In this document: in pieces, positions 1 through 13,400 of the stretch
Position numbering within the stretch: position 1 is the first letter of the stretch
Layout: each line of letters starts with the position of its first letter
Assembly (NCBI GenBank): GCA_963682175.1
Contig: OY821775.1
Location: 5,642,001 to 5,706,000, forward strand
Reading direction: 5' to 3'
Source: Triglochin maritima
Taxonomy: Eukaryota; Streptophyta; Magnoliopsida; Alismatales; Juncaginaceae
DNA length: 64,000 bases
Position numbers and translations under genes: made by a program
The notes under the pieces: model-generated
What the model was told of the DNA's origin: nothing
The model's input: only the letters and a program-made list of their open reading frames with translations
Database searches by the model: none

Positions 1-1286
1 CGGCAAGGATCAAGGGAGATCGAGTTCTTGCAGGGATCGGGTCGGAGCAACGTGCCATCAGACGTTCAACAAGCAGAGAGCCTCGAGAAGAATACAACCT
101 AGCACCGGTCGGAACCGTAGTTCATCTCTCTTGAATAAGGGTTTGGATGTTAGAACCTCTAAGAGCATTGGTAGACACCAAATCTCTAATCCTGAAGTAA
201 CATATAATGGATGCTGAGCATGAATCTCTAACCTCCATGGCCTTTAACCTCTCAAAAATTCTCACTTGATGACTCCTTGATTTAGGGATGGCTCTAAAGA
301 GATGCTCCATGAGTACAGGAATCCACTCTAGCCAGATGGCTCTATGGAAATGATGACTCCATGAGATAGGAGTCCACTCTAAGTGGCTCTATGGAGATTA
401 TAGGAATGAGACCATACTTGGTGATGACTCACCAATGGGTGGTGGGTTTTTTCACTCTTGGTGGAGGCACGCACACACACCCAAACCTAGAGGGTAACAT
501 GATATGTATACTAGAGTTTTAGAGCACACAATAGGTGGAGTGCGAATGCCCAAAATAACATTTATGGTGTGTTTGGATAGCAATGAAGGAGAGAGAGGGA
601 GAGGAGAAAAGAAATTGAGAGAAAATGTGTTTCTTTTCCCATGTTTGGATACAAATAAGGTAGGAGAAAAAGAAGAAAAAAAGATTGCATCATTTTACCA
701 AAATATGCATGCTCTTTTAACCATCTTATTTCATTTTGGGTTATTTTGGGAAAAATGGGCAAAAACAACTCTCTACATTTTAGTTCACAGTTCAATATTA
801 ATATTAATATTAATATTGAACTTGGAAATTTGAACTGACTTTTGAAGAGTTCGCGAAACAACATTACTAAACTTGGCAAGTTGATCATTTAGTTTGAATA
901 CAAAGTTTAAAAGCATCATCTGATCTACAATGTAAAAATCTACAATATTGCAATTTGGGCATTCATTCAAGTAAACGTTGCAAAAGAAGTCCACGACCTT
1001 TTGCTCTAAAACTTCAACTTTTCAGAGTACAACAAAGAAGATGCAAAACATTCAAAACATAACTTCATGGCAACAGTTTCAATGTTGATACCCATAAAAT
1101 TACAAATCAAATCAAAGGTATGATAAACTGTATGTACTCAAGTTATGGTCAAAGTTATAACTTAACCACAACAGTATTTAATGTTTAATTTTTGGAGAGA
1201 CGAAAACAAGCAGGTGATAAATCGTATGTAAATGAAAAAAGGCAAACCCAATAAACTACTTGTATGCCCTCCGATAATAAACATAC
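1..1286. other. Non-coding sequence downstream of the last visible RNL exon
   Basis: No gene is recognised here. The next expected tRNA ligase exon (the segment usually reading LRTFLIRNGL) is not visible on the minus strand, so it must lie beyond the window edge. Positions about 290-390 contain short direct repeats around 'ctctatgga' and 'gatgactcc'. From about 565 the sequence has the 'gtgtttggata' signature often seen in plant miniature elements, but I could not define both ends. Confidence 0.5.
790..821. repeat. Perfect 32-bp AT-rich palindrome
   Basis: A perfect inverted repeat built from ATT/AAT steps, starting GTTCAATATTA and ending with its reverse complement. It sits in a candidate miniature-element region. 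It could extrude a hairpin or simply be a microsatellite that happens to be symmetric. Confidence 0.7.
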
Positions 1287-1438
1287 CTTGTATTTCAGAA
1301 ATTTCAGTTTGATCATGAGATTGGACTCCTCAGTAGCACCACTGGTGTTGTCATTATCCAACACAAAGTTGTTTGTGCTTAAAAGTTCAGCCTCAGTCAC
1401 CTTGTCTGCATTCCATAAGCTTATTTCAAGGCAGAAGC
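1287..1438 (-). CDS. RNL: RNL exon m (last visible)
   Basis: Starts GFCLEISLWN and ends ESNLMIKLKFLKYK before a GTATGT donor. The last block matches the family's DANLMIKMKFLTYK. The next exon would continue the ligase domain but lies outside the window. Confidence 0.92.
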
Positions 1439-4400
1439 CTGTGAAAGAAAAACGTTAACTGACTAAACAATAACTTTTCAAATAGCTAAATTAGTGAAAT
1501 CATGTTAATTACCTACTTAATGTGGAAATTAGCATATGCTCAAGTAGACTAACACCTCAGGTAACAAAAAATGATAGCAAGTAAAAACCAAACAATTTAT
1601 TAGGACAACTGTTAGATTATTGCAACACCCTGAGCACTCTGGAGCAAGCATCTGAAACACATAGCCATGGTAAGAACTCACATAAAATCAAAAAAATTGA
1701 ATTTTCACACCCATTGCTTGTGAATTTCTCCGGATAGTTCTTGTGCATGTTTCCACATCATAACTGGTCTTTCTTATGTCCTATTTAGTGGGTCCAATAA
1801 AATTCACATGTTTACAGTCTCATGTAATTAGTTTCAATTGAACTTCACAATGGAATTCAGAAGAATAAGGTAATTACATCTTTCCATGTGCTGATTCGGT
1901 AGATTAAACCTGCTCCATTTTATGGACTCCATGTTGAGTACAACCTTTAAGGCCTTTTACAGTTGGCTTCTACATCTACCATTGTTTTTCATTTGCGTTT
2001 GGTAATTAACTAAAAATTACTTTGTAAAACACTTTATCGCTCCTCAACTAAAAGAGTAATATTATGCTCCGAACAAGATTCATTTTCAGATTGTGACTAC
2101 TCTTGATTTCTTAAAGCTATGAATCCACCTAATGTTAGCATAGATATAGTTTTCTGTTAAAGTTAATATCCCCTGCACGTGGAGCCACTCGGTTGACCTC
2201 CATAAGGGCAAAGATTAATAAAGACTTGGGAGAGATCTTGGGCTACACAACATCAAGGTAAAATGACTATGATTGGCTGGTGTAAGTAAGAATTACAATA
2301 CATCCAAACAACAGAACTGCAATTGTTCTACATACATTGTCCCAGAACAAACAGGGAATGAATTGTCAAGCAAACAATAAAATATTTACCTCGGTATAAT
2401 GGCCATAGTCCAGACATAGACCTGTGAAAACCAGGTATTTAAACATGAAGGCTGAATTGAAGTTAACAAGGACCACAAATATCTTTACCAGCGATGGAAG
2501 TTTATAAGAGAATAATACCTCATCTCTTTTTGATGGTGTTTGAAAACTGAATCTTTACAGACTTGAATGATCAGCTTAAAAAGAAGGCGGTCATCTGAAA
2601 ATTTGTCACATGTGACGAAATTATAAAACTTTAATCTGGCCTCGTAGTGTTTTTCTTTCATCAAGTGAATTAGTTCCTGTTCAATTAAAAATCTATTAGC
2701 AGCACTCAAGGTGACAATTTGGAACCAAATATCTTGAATCCAAGTTGAAGAAACAAATTGTTAATATTTAATAATCTATTATGGAAAAGCGAAGATACAC
2801 ATTGTAACCTGCAATTTAGATGTCTCCGAGTCGAAGGGGTGTGCTTGTAAAAACATTGAAAGTACAGATTCAGCATTCACCCCCGGATGACTGTCTGAAC
2901 CACAATGATGTAAAGAAGAGCCAATACTGCGATAAAGTGCTTTCATTCTCTACAGTTCATTAAGGTGGAAATTTGTATCTCTTCATTAATAGCTACTACG
3001 TAACTTGTATGGAAAAAATACACGGAAACTAGGCAAGGAATTTAACAGCACCTGTTGTTTATCAAACCTAGTAGAAGCAAATAGTTCACGTAGGCTCCTT
3101 CCCAGATAAGTGCCATCTAGATGGCAATCATACAAGAAGATGACATCAGAAAAGGAAAAATATATTATCTTGAGAAGCAAAAGCTTTATGAAAACAAAAC
3201 GTGTCATGATCCACTTCACCTAAATTGAGCATCAAGGTCATGTATAAAAGTGAAACTGCAAAGAATATGTATATGGGAAAGATTATTCCATTCATATAAA
3301 GATATTAGCCCATGCAAATTCAAAAATGAAAAAAGTGTATCATGAGAGAGATTCACTCATTCAAGTCACAAAACCAAAATCATCAAAATCACAAAGGATA
3401 ACAGGATGCAGAAATAAAAAAATTATCAATGGAATATAGAAATTTAGGGGTATTTTCCAATGACCCAACCTCACTTGGGCAGTCGGGCTAAAATGAGGTT
3501 GTGAGACTAGACATTTGGATCGTTGTGATTTGTTTTATACGGTTGAATTGATTTGACTAACAACAAAAAGGAATTTCATAACATTCAATATGACGATATT
3601 GATGTAATTTTCACGCTCCAAATTAAGGCACCACCCAACAACTCTTGTTTTCTTACTTTCTTTTTATATTTGATTTGGCAATTAAAAAAATCAGAATATG
3701 CAAATGCGTATTTAAATTGTTTTCATGATACTGTGATATTCCACTTTTAGTTCACTCGATTTCTTTTTCTCCAACAAGAATGCAGATTGCAATATCTTAA
3801 TTTGGCATTACTACATTTTTAGATTGAAATATGCAATTACAATGTAGTTTAAAAAATAATTTTTTTGATAGCAAGCAAATACTTTGAAATTGAGAACTTT
3901 AAAAATGCAAATTAAACTATTTAAAATTGTATTCGAGTTTTATTAAATAAAAGTCGAAAACATTTCAAATGTTGAGTCTGCAACTCAGGGTTTAACTGTT
4001 TTGTTTGGCTTTACTATTTATTTTTTGTAAATAAAATGCACGTTTTTATTTATAAGTGTACGTATTTGCATAAAAAATACATGAAAATAGTAATGAATCC
4101 AAAGATTTGACAAAGCACCATCAAGCTGCATAAAACAGTTAAGTTGTTTCAAATGCATGTTTTTACTTAGGAAACAAAAATCAATACCAACATAATCAAA
4201 AATTGAAAATAGCAAAGTGATTTTGTTTCTAATTATAGAAAATTGTCATAGCTCATGACTTAATGAGAATATAATACGTGTGAAATGCATTAATGCAATA
4301 TTGAAAAATAGCTTTTTAATAGGGTTGGTTAATCTAAGGTGAATAACATATTTTCATTGGATTAATGCTATTGCAATTTAGAAACAACTACCAAACATTC

Positions 4401-7400
4401 CTAATTGGTTAAATAAATAAAAAACGAATCCAAATTTGGAAGGTGAATAATGAGTGGATCATTGGATTGGATTCAAGGTTGTAAACAGCCTCACTTCGAG
4501 CAAGCCAACCCCAACTTGACTAGGCTCGTAAAACTATTTAAACAGCTCAAACTCGACTAGAAAATCGAGCCGGACTTGAAAGAGCTGCTCGAGCTCAACT
4601 TCAAATGTACTTGTAAGCCACTAATGCCTGCTCGTGAACTCGAACCAAACTATGAAAATGTTTAGTTTTGTAATATTAGCAAGTCACCATTTTTGTATTA
4701 CTATAATTTATTCACACCCACTAAAAAAATTTGACCTTCTTGTAGGAAAGTCAAGGTATATCAACTTCTATCTTCCCCAAAAGGCACTACTCAGTATTTA
4801 TATGCTTTGCAATGGTTTCAAACAAAACATCCATCGACGACTAATGTCCTACTTCGGCAATTGGCATGCAAGAGCAAAGTGTTGAATATTTTGCACAATA
4901 CACCCTATTTCTAGAGATCTTAATGAAAGAATTGAAATTTATGTATGCATTCACAATACCAATGTTTGAATCCACCTTGTTTCATTTATTTTTTTATTTT
5001 AATATTTTATACCTAATTAAATAATAACCAACAAGATGAGTTTTAAGGTTAAATGTATAACGCATCTTGTTTAACGTGGGATTTTTGTTCATTTGTAGTA
5101 TATATTGGTGTTGCGAAGACATCTCAAGAATTCATGATGGAATTCCGCACCTTACAACTTTGTATAGAAGAATGTCTCGTTATTGTCACGATCATGCCAC
5201 CATGCGTAACGCTACAACAACAACAAAGCTTTCAATCCCAAACTAGTTGGGGTAGGGTAGACATGAAACTCTAAGGAGTCACGGTTCAGGCACGTGAATC
5301 GCCTTCTTCAACGTGTTTCTATCCAATGCAAATTCCCGAGGAATACATGAATATAAATTCATGTCAGAGATGCAAATGACAACAAAATTATATAAATTCA
5401 ATATTCCATTTCATTGGATATAGGAATACATGAACTTTGGTACATTTATATGGTGCACAAAAGATGAATACATGATACATATTTCACAAACTATTATCAT
5501 ATATCAAATAGCTTGAAGTATGTGGCAGTTGAATTCATGTCAGAGATGATACATTTGTATAGAGTTCCGTTCGGAGTTGGAGTTTGACAACTTATTCCTT
5601 CTTATATTTAAGGAACCATATTGCTGCGACAATTTAGGTTTCGAGTTTTTGGGGCTTGATGCATGGTTTGCGCCTTTTGATATTTAAAGAGATCATCTTG
5701 CTATGATAATTTAGCTTCTTGTCCAAAGAGATTCAAGCGTATATTCCTTCGTTCAACAAGTTTATCTCTGATAAGGAGAGATTATCAAACAATGGTTAGT
5801 TTTAATCTCATAACCAGGGCAATCATTTGGCTTATATATTTCAATATGTGGTTTGACGATTCATTTCCTTATTTATTTGAAGGGAACCGTCGTGTATAGC
5901 AATTTAGTTTGTCTGCTTAGACTTGGGTTGGTGATTGTCTTTATTATGATCACCGAGATTTAGTCAGTTTAGCCTCGTAACATTGAGGAAATTTATGCAT
6001 ATGTTGTTATACTGACAATAATGTTTTTGTTGTAATATCGCCCAATAGTTAGTTTAGCCTCGTAACATAGGAGGGATTTTGTATGTTCAGTTTCATATGG
6101 GATTTGACGATTTGTTCCTTTATTTATCGAAAGGGATCGTTGCGATTTATACTCTTATGTGTATCAGAGTAATTTTAAGTTTGTATGTTATTGTTCAAAT
6201 TTCTCATTATGACAGATCATCGAACAAAGGTTAGTTTAGCCCAATAACTCAGGGGGTATTTTGTATATATGTATGTTATTTGGACGACTATTCTTTTGGT
6301 ATCGATATCACCATGTCTTGGTCAGTTTAGCCTTGTAACCCGGAACGGTTTGTGTATAAATAGTTTCGTTTTTGTTTTTGTTTTTGGGTTTGTTCATTTG
6401 GTTTGTTAAATTAAGACTACATCGTTTGTAAGAGAGATGGAACCCAAGATCATGCTTGGCGTGCATCCTCGCCTACGACTAAGGTAGTCCGTATTTTAGT
6501 TTTTGACCACTCCAACGATAAGAAAGAAGGAACCCGAGATCAAGTTTGGCGTGCATCCTCACTTACTATTAAAGTAGTCAATGTTTGTATTTTAAATTTG
6601 TTTTCGTATTTTAAAGTTGGTTGACATGTTTTAAGACTTAAAAGTTTGTATTTGCAACTTATCCACATTTAGGGGTGGATTTATAATGTCCATTTAAGGG
6701 GACTATTTGTAATTTTAGATTGATTTTGCAAAATAATTATTACAACTTATATATTGTTGCAATTTATCCACATGTAAGGGTGGATTTGTAATTTGTCCAC
6801 TTAAGGGACTATTTGTAGTTTAGGGTCAACTTGCATATCTAATGGTACAACTTATATATTGTTACAATTTATCCACATGTAGAGGTAGATTTATAATCTT
6901 GTCCATTTCGGGGGACTGGTATGATATTTGTCTAAATTAGAGTTGATGTGGCAGACTATTCCATATCTTGGACGGTTTTGCAATTTTGTCCATCCTAGTA
7001 GACTTCTTTTCTTTCATCACATGCTTGAGTTATTTCCTTGATTTTAAACTATCAAGGGGAAAGCATGCAAAATCCCACAAGTGTTTATAGTCATGCACGT
7101 AGTGTTGGTGCATGGATTCATATATCCATTTCCTAGAGATTTCATGGATTTGAAAATTATGTTTGTTTATGCATAATTCATAACCGATATAGAAGTTTCA
7201 CATTGGTATTCCATCGAAGTGAGTACAGCACTTGCATTGCACAATACGTTTGGACCGATCTGGATGAAATCGATCTAAATATATTTTGTATTCTTTTCTT
7301 TATTTTGATGCAAAATCCACGTATACATAATGAAGACCATGTGTGTGTTTGTTTCTGATTTTTTTCACACTTTGCATTCATTGATTTGGGTTTGGAAGTC

Positions 7401-10400
7401 ATAACTATCTTCACACCTTCGTCATTAATTTATATTTAATGAGGTTTAACGATTTAAATCGAAGTCAAATCATTATCAGATTTGAAAACGATCATCTTTC
7501 CATCACCCATGGATGCATTTCACACGTTTCTCTTAGTCATTTATGTTCCTTTTCTCGTATAGTTGAATGAACAAGATGAAAATCATCTTGGATTTCAACA
7601 TTGGATTTTTATTTCACTCCATTACTCGTGTTTCGAGAGTACACAGAACTTCAACTCCGCAAACTTGCTTGGGTCAGTTAACTTCTTTTATTTAACGCTC
7701 ATATTGGATACATGTGGATCCATAATATTGTGTCACTGACCAATCATGGGTGTTGATCCGAAAATTTCATTTATAGGCCAATTTGATGTAGTTTTGGTTA
7801 TTATTATTAATTTTTGTATCAAACGTAGAACCGTTGTATTTGTTTGGCTCGAGTTTCATTGTCATTTTCAGGATGAATGTCGGCAACCTACCGGCGTCAT
7901 TTTTAATTTGCCAAAATATAAACATCAATCCGGATACGATTGCTTAAAAGGAGGAGGCCGGAATGACGTGTTTTTCCCAAGCCAAACGGGCACGATTCCC
8001 AAAGGGAGGTGGTTGTTTGGCCAAATAGGCGATTGTCCGGGTATAGTTCCCAAAGGGAGAAGGCCGGAACGGTCGTTAAATACACGAGCAGGTACGGATC
8101 CCTAAGGGGGTAGCCACCTGTGCACATTTAATTTAATTTTATTGTTATTATTTTAGACAAAGTAATCGTCTGGGTTGTTGCATTTGCCGGAGTTGCAACG
8201 GAGGCGTTGATGAAGTCGGAGTCGTTTCCAAAGTCATCGCGGCTGGTGGAGAACGTTGTTGGAGTTGTTGGTATTGTGGACATATGTGTGGGAGTGATCC
8301 GGAGAGATCGAATTGTTGTCGATGTTGGACTTGTCCGGTGTTGTCGAAGGTGTCGTCGTTGGAGTTGACGGAACCAAATTCGCCGGTGTTGAATCGACGT
8401 TGAAGTTGTGGGAGTTATTGCAGGAGTTGCGTTAAGGTCATCTGCGTGACATCACCGAGGTTGAATCGCTTATGAGAGCTATCACTGGAGATGCCGAGGT
8501 TGCCGGTATTACCACGAAAGTCATCAGAATTGTTGTTCGTTTAGCGAGAACCACAACTCCACTTCATGTCACACTTCTCCTCTCTCTTCTTCTCACGTCA
8601 CCCTCTCTTCTTCTCTCATATATTCGGTGTGTATCTCCGGTTGTCACCTAAAAGGTATTTATAATACGGGATCACATAGAGATCAAGGGTGGTGGTTATG
8701 AGATCATGGGAATGAGGTTGAGATGGGGTTGACGTGTAAGAGATCGTGAGGGTTGGTTTAGTTTGACGTGAGACGGGATAAGGATAAGCTATATTAAATC
8801 CCATGCATGACAAATTCATATGTATATTTCCTTTGATTATTTTTATTATTATTTGATTGGCATATATTTCATTATGCCCCCTCAAGACATTTGCTAATCC
8901 AATATGAGCCCATGGACAAAATATGAAGTGATAGCAACGTGATATAACCACAACGCACGTGTTGCATGGTTTGAACTCCTTTTTTATTTTGTAGACGTCT
9001 TGATTAATTCTCAAACTAGATTCAGTAGTTCCTCGTTGCATAACTCAATTTCATGGATTTTTAATGGTATAATTTTTATGGTGTCAACAGAATCCCCCCC
9101 CCCCCCCCCCCCAAGAAGAGATGATGAATATAACGAATCATCACTTCTTGAGCAAATTGCTTCCAATATATTAGAGATGCCCATTTATCTTTGTGTGCAT
9201 ACAAGACCTTTGATGTTGAAGCATGGACAACTTTGAATAGGTTCTCGACTTTGTATATGAGATTAGTGCATTTTTTAATGAGTACTCCACATCTTACTAC
9301 ATATCAATATGCTAGTATGTAGAAAATTATATACTCAAACCATTGAGAAATTTGACGTTAAAGCACCCACAGTGGTAGAGGTGACACTAAAGATTCTTTT
9401 ATATATCTTGAATCTTATTACTGGATACTTGCATTTCATATGGTTGTTCAACAACTTAGATCTCCTTACAAATCTCATATATGTTTCATAGATGTGTAGA
9501 TTAGCAAATGTTTATTTTAACATTTTTTCGCTTCAAGAACCCTCTTATAGTGGAGAGCTGATCTAAATGACATTCTTTGTACATAGACATACAGAAATCG
9601 AGTTGTATATTCATACAAATCATACATATGCTCCGTAGATTCTAAGAATGTATTTAGTGAAAGGTTTAGCCTCTTTTCCGAGAGGATGTCAGATATTTGA
9701 ATTTCGTATGTTTTTTTTTGTTTTTACAAACTTCTCTAACAACAAGAGAGAGGGAACTCAAGATCCAACTTGACGTGCATCCTCCATTATTATTAGATTC
9801 GTTGACATGTATTATATGACTTATGAGATTTACGTTAATTTTATATTTTACCAAGATATTTGATTCATACGAATTTTAGATACGCTCCATAAATTCATAC
9901 GAACATCTGTAGGATATCACATACATGATACAAATATATATGTGCCTATAAATGCATGTACATCTGATTGAGCAACCTAGGGCGTGTTTGTGCACCCGCA
10001 AACAGAGAGAAGATAATAAATTCCCTTTGACTAAAACTTTTCAGATTTTTTGTGCCTGTCAGGGGAAAGGAAATATGTTCCCTCGGTTTCCCTTAGCTAT
10101 CCAAAATGCATTGGATTCTTTTCCCTCGGCTTCTCATACCCCTCCCCCCCCAACCCCAATAGGAAACCAATGAAGAAGGTTATAACAAATGTACAAATTT
10201 GTCAAATAATTTAATAATTATTTTTATTAATACAACAAAGCATTTGATCACAAACTAGTTGGAGTAGGCTAGAAATGAAACTCTAAGAAGTCACGGTTCA
10301 TGCACGTGAATCGTCTTCTTCCACGCGTTTCTATCCAATGCAAATTCCCAAGGAACATTCCAATCTTTAAGATCTCTTTTGACCGCTTCCTCCCAAGTCA

Positions 10401-13400
10401 ATCGTGGTCTACATTTTTCTCTTTTTGTGTCTTCGATCCGATTCAATACTCCTCTTCTTATAGGTGTCTTCATAGGTCTACTTTGTAAATGTCCAAACCA
10501 TCTCAATCTGCGTTGTATAACTTTCTCTTCCATTGGAACAACTCGAACTCTCTCACGAATGTCTTCCTTTCTAATCTGATTCATTCGCGTATAGCCACAC
10601 ATCCACCTCAACATCCTCATTTCAGATACACTCATCTATTGTATGTGTTGTCTTTTAGTGGCCCAACATTCCACATCATATAGCATTGCAGGTCTTATTG
10701 CGGTTCTATAAATTTTCCTTTTAACTTAAGTAGAATTTTCTTGTCACATTAGACACTTGTGGTTTGTCGCCATTTCATTCATCATGCTCTAATCCTATGG
10801 TTAACATCATCATCAATCTTCCCATCTTTTTGAAATATTGATCCAATATATCTAAAAATATCTTTTCTACGCATCACTTGCCCATCTAATATAATCTCAC
10901 CTTCCTCGGTATTAATGGTACTGAAACAACACTTTATATATTTAGTTTTAGATCTACTGTAGTGGTCAACTCATTTAGTCACATTTTCTTCTCTCTTATT
11001 TTAGTCAACTTATATATTCCAACTTCTCCCACCTTTGATCTCAACTTTTGATATAAATTCGCATAAACAACACATCTAACCTCTCTTACTACTTTCTTAG
11101 TTTTTTTATTAACCAACTTATACTCTTCTAAGTTAGTTTCATTTTTATCTTTAAACATATCTTATAACATCCTTTCTTAGTTTTAATTATCTGTTGTACA
11201 TCATCATTCCACCACCATGTGTCTCTCGAATCTAGTCTACCTTCTCTACTCTCCCCACGAACTTCTTTAGCCACTCGTCGAATGTAAGATGACATACATT
11301 CTCACATACTATTAGCGTCTCCTACAACATCCCAAGGTTCCTCTGTCCTAAGTCTATCTTTAAACTAGGATATGCAATTACTATTCAAATTTTAATGTAT
11401 GACACAATCTTCAAATAACTAGAATCATACATTTACATATACAACATTTACAAATAATATATTTTTACATAAATCACAATTAATAGATTTATTTTTTAAT
11501 TTTTCCAATGGATTCCAATGACATGGACAAACAGAATCTTGGTTAAAGGGAAACTAATTTTTTTGGTTTCCATTTTCTATTGTTTTCCCTTTGACTACAA
11601 AATCCATTATTTGTTGGTTTACCGTGCACAAACACCACTCTGTGAGCACCCAAGCAAGCAGAGTGTTGCTCATGCTTAGCTCATTTATCTTACTGAGCGT
11701 ATTTTTTTGCTCAAGCTTCGACTCATGAAAATCAGAATCGAACTAAGTCAAATAGAATCGAATGAGTCCTGAGCTAGATAACGAGCTCGAGCAAACCCTG
11801 ACAGCCCTAATTGGATTGATTTAATAATGAAATTTGCATATTAGGTATGATATTTGAAACGATTTACAAAAGAATAAATAGATTGCAATCAATAAAAAAT
11901 TCATATATTGTCAACGCAATATATTCATTGGATTAAAATCCAACCTCCCTTTCAAGCAACCTTATTTAAGCCCAAGTGAGATCACCTCATTGGATAATCC
12001 AATAATTGACTAGCAAACTTGCATAATATAATGCATGGACTTTCAATAATTATTAATCTTCTTCCAAAAATAGAATAGCATAAACCAATCTGAGTTAAAC
12101 TACAAGGGCATAATCATTGGGTTGTACTATTTTCAAAAAAACGTAGAATGACGATGGATATCCTTTCTGACAAAGCTAAGAATACATTGAAAGGGTACAG
12201 GAAATGTTGATACTTAATTGATTAAAGATTATAAAAAAGTAACAAGGACAAGAACATACCACAATCTGAGGGTGGAAGTGGGAAGTCCCTCAAAACTTGC
12301 TCCATCTGTTTGTTGCTCCCTTCGTTTACAATACGTGCCACAAGACCCTCTAGAATTTCACCCTGAATTTGAGTATAATCCTTGAATCCTAAAAATCAAT
12401 TTAGAGAGAGTTGAAGGGTCATTTTCAAGTCGTGTACATTTTTTAGCAATTAATAGTATGTGGGAGGGCATGACATCTTGGATTAAGAGTGACTAGAGAA
12501 GTCTACGAAGAAAGTAGTGGAGGTAGGCAAGATTCGAAAGACAAGTGATTGTGTAGTGAACAGGTATAATAGGTGAGCAAAGCTAAGAAAGAGTAACATA
12601 GGAAGTGGTATAAGGATACAAATGAGACTAATTTGGAAAAGCATAGGTTGACCAATAAAAATACTAAGAAAGCGGTAGGAAAGGCTAGAAAAGTTGTTTA
12701 TGATAATTTCTACCAAAAGTTGAGATTAAAGAAGGGAGAAGTTGGAATATTTAAGTTGGTTAAAATACAAGATAAGAAAACTAAAGATTTTAATCAAGTA
12801 AAATTTATTAAAGATGGTAATTATAAAATTCTAGTTAAGGACGAGAATATTACAAGAAGGTGGAGGGTATATTTTGATAAGTTGTTCAAACGGATAAAAA
12901 GATAGGAAACACATTCGAAGTGGAGGATACACTTGAGGATTCTAATGGACGATTCGTACAGAAGATCAGAGGAAGTTGATGTTAATGAAGCATTAAAAAT
13001 GATAAAAGTAGGTAAGACTTCAAGACCAGACAATGTCTTGATTGAGGCATAGGGATGTCTTGGAAATAGCTTTGTAATATGGTTAGCTAAGTTGTTTCAT
13101 AGTATTTTTAGGAACAACAAAAGGTCAAATGAATGGAGTATTTTGATACTGAATAAAGGAGATATTCAAAGTTGCAATTACAATAGAGTTATCAAGTTCA
13201 TGTGTCACACTATGAAATTGTGGGGAAAAAAATTAAGTACCGACTAAGGAGAGAGACGAGTATTATTAAAAGATAACCAATTTAGTTTCATGCCTGGAAG
13301 GTCAACAATAGAGGTCGTATTCTTGATTAGACGACACATGGAGTAATATAGATAGCAAAAGAAAGATTTACACATGATTTTTATTGATTTAGAGAAGGCA

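Larger units (their letters stand above)
5068..9089 (+). mobile_element. Large solo-LTR-like element, family L4, copy 1
   Basis: Starts TGTTTAACGTG and ends GGTGTCAACA, the TG...CA form of an LTR. A second copy with the same ends is at 46,637-57,535. The flanks offer only an imperfect 5-bp target duplication (gcatc/gaatc, one base offset). No coding sequence of a retroelement is seen inside. It holds several tandemly repeated modules: a 'TTTAGCCTCGTAAC' module at 5.8-6.3 kb, a 'GGCGTGCATCCTC' module twice at 6.4-6.6 kb, and a 'TATCCACAT' module three times at 6.66-6.93 kb. About 4.0 kb long, including a LINE tail near its left end. Confidence 0.7.
3450..12010. mobile_element. Possible DNA transposon in RNL intron, ends only weakly matched
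   Basis: The left edge (TTTCCAATGACC ... TCACTTGGGC ... ATGAGGTTG) and the reverse complement of the right edge (TATCCAATGAGG ... TCACTTGGGC ... ATAAGGTTG) resemble each other over about 45 bp. This suggests inverted ends of one element that was later enlarged by the 4 kb LTR and a LINE. No transposase is seen. They could equally be two separate miniature elements. Confidence 0.35.
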
